From a virus, in the IMG/VR virus record IMGVR_UViG_3300001398_000004, positions 1 through 64,000 of that record: a DNA stretch of 64,000 nucleotides; one strand, given 5' to 3'. Both the position numbers and the translations under genes were made by a program. The notes below the pieces were generated by a model. It searched no databases. It was not told the DNA's origin and saw only the letters and a program-made list of their open reading frames with translations. This document shows, one piece after another, positions 59,887 to 64,000 of this stretch. Numbering within the stretch: position 1 is the stretch's first letter; each line of letters begins with the position of its first letter.

Positions 59887-60945
59887 GTGCCCAGCAAACT
59901 GACCATTGAAGAGATGAGATCCTTGGCCTCAGCTAAGGGTGGTAAGTGTCTGTCTTCGGAATACTCTAGTAATCGTGTCAAGCTATTGTGGACGTGCCAT
60001 AAAGGGCATGAGTGGCTAGCTAAGCCCCAACACATAAAGGCCGGGAGTTGGTGCCCTAACTGCGCGTCTAATGCACCCGTATCTATTGAGGATGCTCGTA
60101 AGGCAGCGACATACAACAATGGTGAGTGCCTATCTGATAGTATTCTAACTTCCAACCCTATTCTTAAATGGAGGTGCGCTAAAGGACATGAGTGGGAAGG
60201 CTACTTAGGTAAAGTTCGTCGCGGTGAATGGTGCCCCCGCTGTGCTGGGAAACGGAATACCTTGGATGATATGCAAGAATTGGCCGCATTATATGGCGGA
60301 AAATGCGTATCTCAAAAGTATGCCCCTAATACTAAGCTTAATTGGAAATGTCAATATGAGCACACATGGACGGCTTATCCCTATGTGCTAAAGCAGGGTT
60401 CATGGTGCCCCATTTGTGCTGGGCGTGGTAGTACCATCGAGGACATGCAGAGGCTTGCCCATGCAAATGGGGGGTGGTGCCTCTCGACTAAGTACATTAC
60501 ATGTCAGAAACATTTAACATGGCAGTGTGCTAATAAGCATATTTGGTCCACAGCACCTCTGACTATACGTCACGGGGCGTGGTGTCCGGAGTGTAAGCAG
60601 AACAAGCGAGAACGTGCTTGCAGGGCAGTATTTGAGACCTTGTTTCAGACTACTTTTGCGAAAGCCCGCCCACCTTGGCTTCGCAACTCTCGTGGAAACA
60701 TGATGGAATTAGACGGATACTCTAATTCTCTCGCTATTGCCTTCGAGTACCAGGGATTTCAGCATTACGAACAATGCTATTGGCATTCAGGGCCTGAGGA
60801 TTTCGCTTGGCAGCAGCAAAAAGATCAGGAGAAACGTCTTTTATGTAAAGCCAATGGGGTCACTTTAATCGAGGTGCCTTGGCATACAAAGGATATCACG
60901 GCTTTCATTCGGGGGCAGACTCTGGGCCTAGCAAAGGCTTCTTGA
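59887..60945 (+). CDS. Zinc-ribbon repeat, Vsr-like homing endonuclease
   Basis: 352 residues, GTG start. Four similar ~55-residue units (IEEMRSLASAKGGKCLS, W-C-KGHEW, GSWCPNC and variants) each form a treble-clef-like zinc site and probably read DNA. The C-terminal nuclease has ELDGYSNSLAIAFEYQGFQHYE and DQEKRLLCKANGVTLIEVPW, the restriction-like/Vsr-type fold seen in free-standing phage homing endonucleases. Base usage is more AT-rich than its neighbours. A degraded copy of the first repeat lies at 62598. Confidence 0.82.
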   Translation: MPSKLTIEEMRSLASAKGGKCLSSEYSSNRVKLLWTCHKGHEWLAKPQHIKAGSWCPNCASNAPVSIEDARKAATYNNGECLSDSILTSNPILKWRCAKGHEWEGYLGKVRRGEWCPRCAGKRNTLDDMQELAALYGGKCVSQKYAPNTKLNWKCQYEHTWTAYPYVLKQGSWCPICAGRGSTIEDMQRLAHANGGWCLSTKYITCQKHLTWQCANKHIWSTAPLTIRHGAWCPECKQNKRERACRAVFETLFQTTFAKARPPWLRNSRGNMMELDGYSNSLAIAFEYQGFQHYEQCYWHSGPEDFAWQQQKDQEKRLLCKANGVTLIEVPWHTKDITAFIRGQTLGLAKAS

Positions 60946-62594
60946 TGCCCAGCAAACGAATAGTAAATCGCTACCTTACGGCTCTTGCCTCTGTGAGAAC
61001 GGCCTCAGTCTTAACTAAGGGGTGGATCTTAGGCTTGAGGAGGGGTTGGCTAAAGGTCTGGGAGCGTCATCCCCGGGACTGGCACGGCATCCACGAAGGG
61101 TTCCGGACCCTCAAGCAGTTCTTGCTCAATCTCAAGGAGCAGCTCTTCTATGCCCGTCGTGGACCCTACACGGGTACTCAGACGATGACTGAGGGGAAGA
61201 AGGTCTCGGACCTGATTGACCAGCTTCTACGGGAAGTCTCAGACGAGAGCAGCAAAGCAGATCATTGGGACAGCACTGCCAATGGCAGGAACATCCTTCC
61301 AGGCTTCCGTCAAGAAGACGGCGAGCACATGTATAGCCTCTACAAGAACAGCTTCTTCGAGACGGCTGGCGGTAAGGATATGCTTGTCACGTTCGATAAG
61401 CTTCTGAAGCTTCTACGGGAAGACGCTCAAAGGGTTGTCGACCACGATACGAAGACTCCAGAGGATCCGTTCCAAGACACCTCCGTCTACAAGGAATTCG
61501 ACCTCTACGGGATGAAGGTCGTGGTGGACGACCGCACTGTGACTCCTACCGAGATCAAGCAATACATCAAGTTCCTGGACGAGGCCCATGCCCGTATGAA
61601 GATCAAGGGCTTTGCCAAAGCCTGGTATGGAACGGTCTTCATATCTTGTGAATCATGTGGGGGAGAGAATTCGAACGGGGCCGACTTGGGGGTTGCTGGC
61701 GACTACCGCATAGGTCAGGACACCGTCCAGGTCTACAATCGTCCCGGCCGATTCGTCGTCGAGTTGATGGCTCACGAGCTGGGACACCGGTACTGGTACA
61801 AGCAGATGTCCTCTGGCCAGCGGGAGAAGTTCCGGGCCTTGATCAGGGTCCGCAAGGGTCCTAAGCCAGAATGGCGAGAGAAGAAGAAGTACCCTGACGA
61901 GGGCAAGTGGGCGGTTGACAAGGCTGTAACCCCTCTACGGGAGGCCCTGAAGGACTTCGCTGGGGAACGACCCAAGTGGTGGAAGGATGCCTACACCAAA
62001 TTCGAGACGTTGATTCCAAACCTCGCTTGGGATATGAACAACACCGTCCTCGATGCAATGCACAAGCCAGGTGCGAATGCAACCATCAACGCTGAGGTCA
62101 AGGGTCTGTTTGATGACGCTCTGAAAGCTAGGGGAGAACTCCTCAGGGCTTGCCAGAACATGTCAGAGGGTATCCTCGACCCTCTGCACAAAGAGCCAGA
62201 GCCGGCGAAGCGTCCCAAGAGCCTGGACAAGTATTGGTGGGGCGTGTTCGATAAGGCTCGTGACAACTGGATCAAAGAGATCGAGCAGAAGATCGAAGCG
62301 GTTGTCACCACAGCCTACATCTACATTGACGCCTCGGTGGAGGCCTTCAACAAGGCTGAAGCCGACCGAGTTGAGCAGGCCACGAAGAAGTGGGAGACGG
62401 AGCTGGATGGCGATCCACGTTCGGTTCTTCCTGTCTCGGATTACGGCGGAAGTAACATTTCGGAGGCATTCGCTGAAGTCTTTGCCTATTATGTGATGGA
62501 CAAGGACATGAGTCGTGATCAAATTGAATCCTTCAAGTCCATCCTCCCATCTTTGAAAGCTGCCTCAATTGTGGCTAGGTTCTTGGCTGGTTGA
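60945..62594 (+). CDS. Putative zinc metalloprotease, phage-specific
   Basis: 549 residues, ATG overlapping the endonuclease stop. HELGH (277-281) in VVELMAHELGHRYWYKQM is a zincin motif with the catalytic Glu278, and SEAFAEVFAYYVM near residue 505 is a candidate for the third metal ligand. A Cys pair (CESCGG) precedes the active site. The N-terminus MPSKRIVNRYLTALASV resembles those at 46704 and 46846. A role in capsid or tail maturation, or as an injected protease, is possible. Confidence 0.75.
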   Translation: MPSKRIVNRYLTALASVRTASVLTKGWILGLRRGWLKVWERHPRDWHGIHEGFRTLKQFLLNLKEQLFYARRGPYTGTQTMTEGKKVSDLIDQLLREVSDESSKADHWDSTANGRNILPGFRQEDGEHMYSLYKNSFFETAGGKDMLVTFDKLLKLLREDAQRVVDHDTKTPEDPFQDTSVYKEFDLYGMKVVVDDRTVTPTEIKQYIKFLDEAHARMKIKGFAKAWYGTVFISCESCGGENSNGADLGVAGDYRIGQDTVQVYNRPGRFVVELMAHELGHRYWYKQMSSGQREKFRALIRVRKGPKPEWREKKKYPDEGKWAVDKAVTPLREALKDFAGERPKWWKDAYTKFETLIPNLAWDMNNTVLDAMHKPGANATINAEVKGLFDDALKARGELLRACQNMSEGILDPLHKEPEPAKRPKSLDKYWWGVFDKARDNWIKEIEQKIEAVVTTAYIYIDASVEAFNKAEADRVEQATKKWETELDGDPRSVLPVSDYGGSNISEAFAEVFAYYVMDKDMSRDQIESFKSILPSLKAASIVARFLAG

Positions 62595-62597
62595 GCT

Positions 62598-62804
62598 ATG
62601 CCGAAAAGATACACAATCGAGGATATGCAAGCGCTGGCGATTAGCCGGGGTGGGTCCTGTCTTAGCCCCACTTATCTAGCAAAGAAGCATTTACATTGGA
62701 AGTGCTCAGAAGGACATGAGTTGGAAGACCAAAGCTCTCGACAATTCCGACTACATCTAGGTCTGTCATTTCAAATACTCACGTCACCACCAGCAGCTCT
62801 TTGA
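62598..62804 (+). pseudogene. Truncated zinc-ribbon homing-endonuclease remnant
   Basis: The frame encodes TIEDMQALAISRGGSCLSPT, then LHWKCSEGHELED, matching a single zinc-ribbon repeat of the protein at 59887. Soon after it loses similarity (near 62735) and runs into the 3' end of the methylase gene. No further repeats or nuclease domain remain. It is thus a decayed or deletion-truncated endonuclease. Confidence 0.75.
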
Positions 62805-63630
62805 TGGCGCCTCGGCCATCGCCCTTGGAGTTGATGTTTCTACGGGCCATGATCTCCCGGATCTCGTAGGCTTGATACAGCTCACGGACCAGAGGCGTGT
62901 CCGAGTTCGAGAGGACGACTTTGACCTCCCGGTCGGCAAGCTCGTGGACGACATTGGCAAGGCGCTTCTGAGCTTCGAGCCCGAAGCCCACCTCTGTGTA
63001 CGAGGCGAAGTTCGAGGTGATGTTCAGCGGCACGTAGGGCGGATCGAAGTAGACGAGGTCGCCCTTCTTCGCTACCTCTAGCTTATCTTCGAAGTCTCCG
63101 TTGTTGATCCAGGTGTCTTGCAGTGCCCGATGACAGGCGAGGATGTTCTCCTCGATGAAGAGAGTGGGTGGAGTCTTGTAGGACCCAAAAGGGACATTGA
63201 AGGATCCACTCTTGTTGACTCGGTAAAGCCCGTTGAAACCATTCCGGTTGAGGTAGATCATCCTTGCGGCTCGGGCCACGTCAGATAGTTCCTTGGGGAC
63301 CAAGGCCCGTTGGGCAAGGAACACGTCCTTGGATCCGCTCTTCATCTTCCCCAAGGCATCCATCAGCGCCTTGGGGTCGTCCCGAACCACTCGATAGCAG
63401 GTGATGAGTTCGGTGTTCCAGTCGTTGATCCAGCCTTCCTTGAAGGCCTTCTTGCCTGCTAGGTGCCAGAACATGGCCCCACCCCCAACGAACGGCTCGA
63501 AATAGGTGTCGATGCTCTCTGGGAACGACTTGACTATTTCAGGGATGAGCTTGGACTTCCCCCCTACCCATTTCAGGAAAGGGCGTGGAATTGAGCTTAT
63601 TTCAGGGAGGAATTCGGTCAAACTTGACAT
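62779..63630 (-). CDS. dam: DNA adenine methyltransferase (Dam/DpnIIA type)
   Basis: 283 residues. FLKWVGGKSKLIPEI (AdoMet entry), FEPFVGGGAMFWHL, and VYFDPPYVPL (catalytic DPPY) are diagnostic of the alpha-class N6-adenine methyltransferases that usually act on GATC. GATC sites are common in this window, so modification rather than avoidance is expected. No cognate endonuclease is adjacent. It likely protects phage DNA from host enzymes or times replication. Its start overlaps the end of the upstream small gene. Confidence 0.93.
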   Translation of the reverse strand: MSSLTEFLPEISSIPRPFLKWVGGKSKLIPEIVKSFPESIDTYFEPFVGGGAMFWHLAGKKAFKEGWINDWNTELITCYRVVRDDPKALMDALGKMKSGSKDVFLAQRALVPKELSDVARAARMIYLNRNGFNGLYRVNKSGSFNVPFGSYKTPPTLFIEENILACHRALQDTWINNGDFEDKLEVAKKGDLVYFDPPYVPLNITSNFASYTEVGFGLEAQKRLANVVHELADREVKVVLSNSDTPLVRELYQAYEIREIMARRNINSKGDGRGAIKELLVVT

Positions 63631-63926
63631 ATCGCCATCGCCTTGTTCATGTGCTGAGTAAATTCGTCAATCGAAAGGCCCGAGCCAGCTTCTCTGGGGC
63701 TCCCCATGATCATGTTGCCGCCGCCCCAGCAATCAGCTGGTTTGCAGCTCTCGACCTCGTTTAAGGTCTTGGTCAGTCGCAACAAATCGAGGGGGTTGAA
63801 GTGGTCCCTGCTGTGCGCAGTGCTTTTCATCTCGTTCAAAGTATTTGAGTCAGAGGGGGTCATGTACGTGGGTACTCCCGTGGAAGGATGTCTATTTCTT
63901 GTGGTGGGTTCTGCTAGACTTGACAT
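63618..63926 (-). CDS. Small protein upstream of dam, tandem paralogue
   Basis: 102 residues. The end FTQHMNKAMAICQV is nearly the same as the end of the partial gene at the right edge (FTQGMNRAMSICQV), so at least two related copies lie in tandem. Its own start MSSLAEP overlaps that upstream gene just as the dam start MSSLTEF overlaps it. The central CKPADCWGGG could bind metal. No function recognised. Confidence 0.55.
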   Translation of the reverse strand: MSSLAEPTTRNRHPSTGVPTYMTPSDSNTLNEMKSTAHSRDHFNPLDLLRLTKTLNEVESCKPADCWGGGNMIMGSPREAGSGLSIDEFTQHMNKAMAICQV

Positions 63927-64000
63927 ATTGACATTGCTCGATTCATGCCCTGGGTAAAAGCGACCACGTTTGAGGATTTTCGAGCTGGTGTGAGATCTGA
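63914..64000 (-). CDS. Partial small gene at the right edge
   Basis: Reading leftward, the last 28 codons end ...NVVAFTQGMNRAMSICQV with TAG at 63914-63916; the start lies beyond base 64000. The last ~14 residues parallel the end of the 102-residue protein at 63618. It is therefore a paralogue, at least at the C-terminus. Confidence 0.55.
   Translation of the reverse strand, partial: SDLTPARKSSNVVAFTQGMNRAMSICQV

Noticed and set aside
62779-63630. Restriction-modification pair around the methylase
   Set aside because: No restriction endonuclease gene is adjacent; the nearest nuclease is a homing endonuclease and its remnant, so an orphan methylase is the better reading.
1-64000. tRNA genes or CRISPR array
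   Set aside because: Gaps between genes are mostly under 130 bases and none shows a cloverleaf with T-loop consensus or regularly spaced direct repeats.

Overview
This 64 kb window is a contiguous piece of a large tailed-bacteriophage genome (jumbo-phage style gene content). Genes are packed tightly, often with 1-4 nt stop/start overlaps, and nearly all lie on the + strand. Virion/tail genes sit next to a complete replication core (SNF2-type helicase, DnaB-like helicase, primase zinc domain, family A DNA polymerase) and many small unknown genes. No tRNA, rRNA, CRISPR array, capsid, terminase or endolysin gene is visible. The host cannot be named. A signal-peptide protein with an aromatic, porin-like C-terminus and a tail protein carrying polysaccharide-active domains suggest a Gram-negative host with a glycan coat (inference).

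Layout. 1-21416: tail/baseplate-type proteins. These are a giant protein with beta-sandwich (LamG-like) modules that is cut off at its 3' end beside an HNH-endonuclease remnant, a right-handed beta-helix type fibre, a fibre carrying a GH5 glycoside hydrolase plus an SGNH esterase, and a series of virion proteins including two large paralogues. 21419-23428: small membrane and envelope proteins, possibly lysis-related. 23557-34029: replication block; the SNF2 helicase carries two LAGLIDADG inteins placed in helicase motifs I and VI. 34051-41857: a DUF2997 / Ycf35-like (DUF1257) / Ycf46-like AAA+ group, a macro-domain protein and a large VWA protein. 41928-52621: a GIY-YIG homing endonuclease whose start site lies in a hairpin, a nitrilase-type hydrolase, a ClpX homologue, a DUF1848 putative Fe-S protein, a histone-H1-like protein with duplicated HARE-type domains, and many small genes. 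52622-53840: an IS605/IS1341-type element with TnpB only. 53848-64000: a CxxCxxCC protein, a nucleoside-deoxyribosyltransferase-like protein, a DHH phosphoesterase containing a PheRS-alpha N-terminal-like coiled coil, Ku, topoisomerase IB, a zinc-ribbon homing endonuclease and its truncated relative, a zinc metalloprotease, a DNA adenine methylase and tandem small paralogues.

How the genes may work together: the replication genes form one co-directional run. Ku, topoisomerase IB and the methylase would act on DNA ends, topology and marking. ClpX, the Ycf46-like AAA+ and the VWA protein point to phage-directed protein remodelling. The macro-domain, nitrilase and deoxyribosyltransferase-like proteins point to nucleotide or NAD-type small-molecule metabolism. 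Selfish elements are unusually dense: two inteins, two homing endonucleases, two endonuclease remnants and one TnpB element. Recurrent intergenic motifs (GGTGTA just upstream of starts, a palindromic repeat, and a conserved element in front of two minus-strand genes) look like phage regulatory signals.
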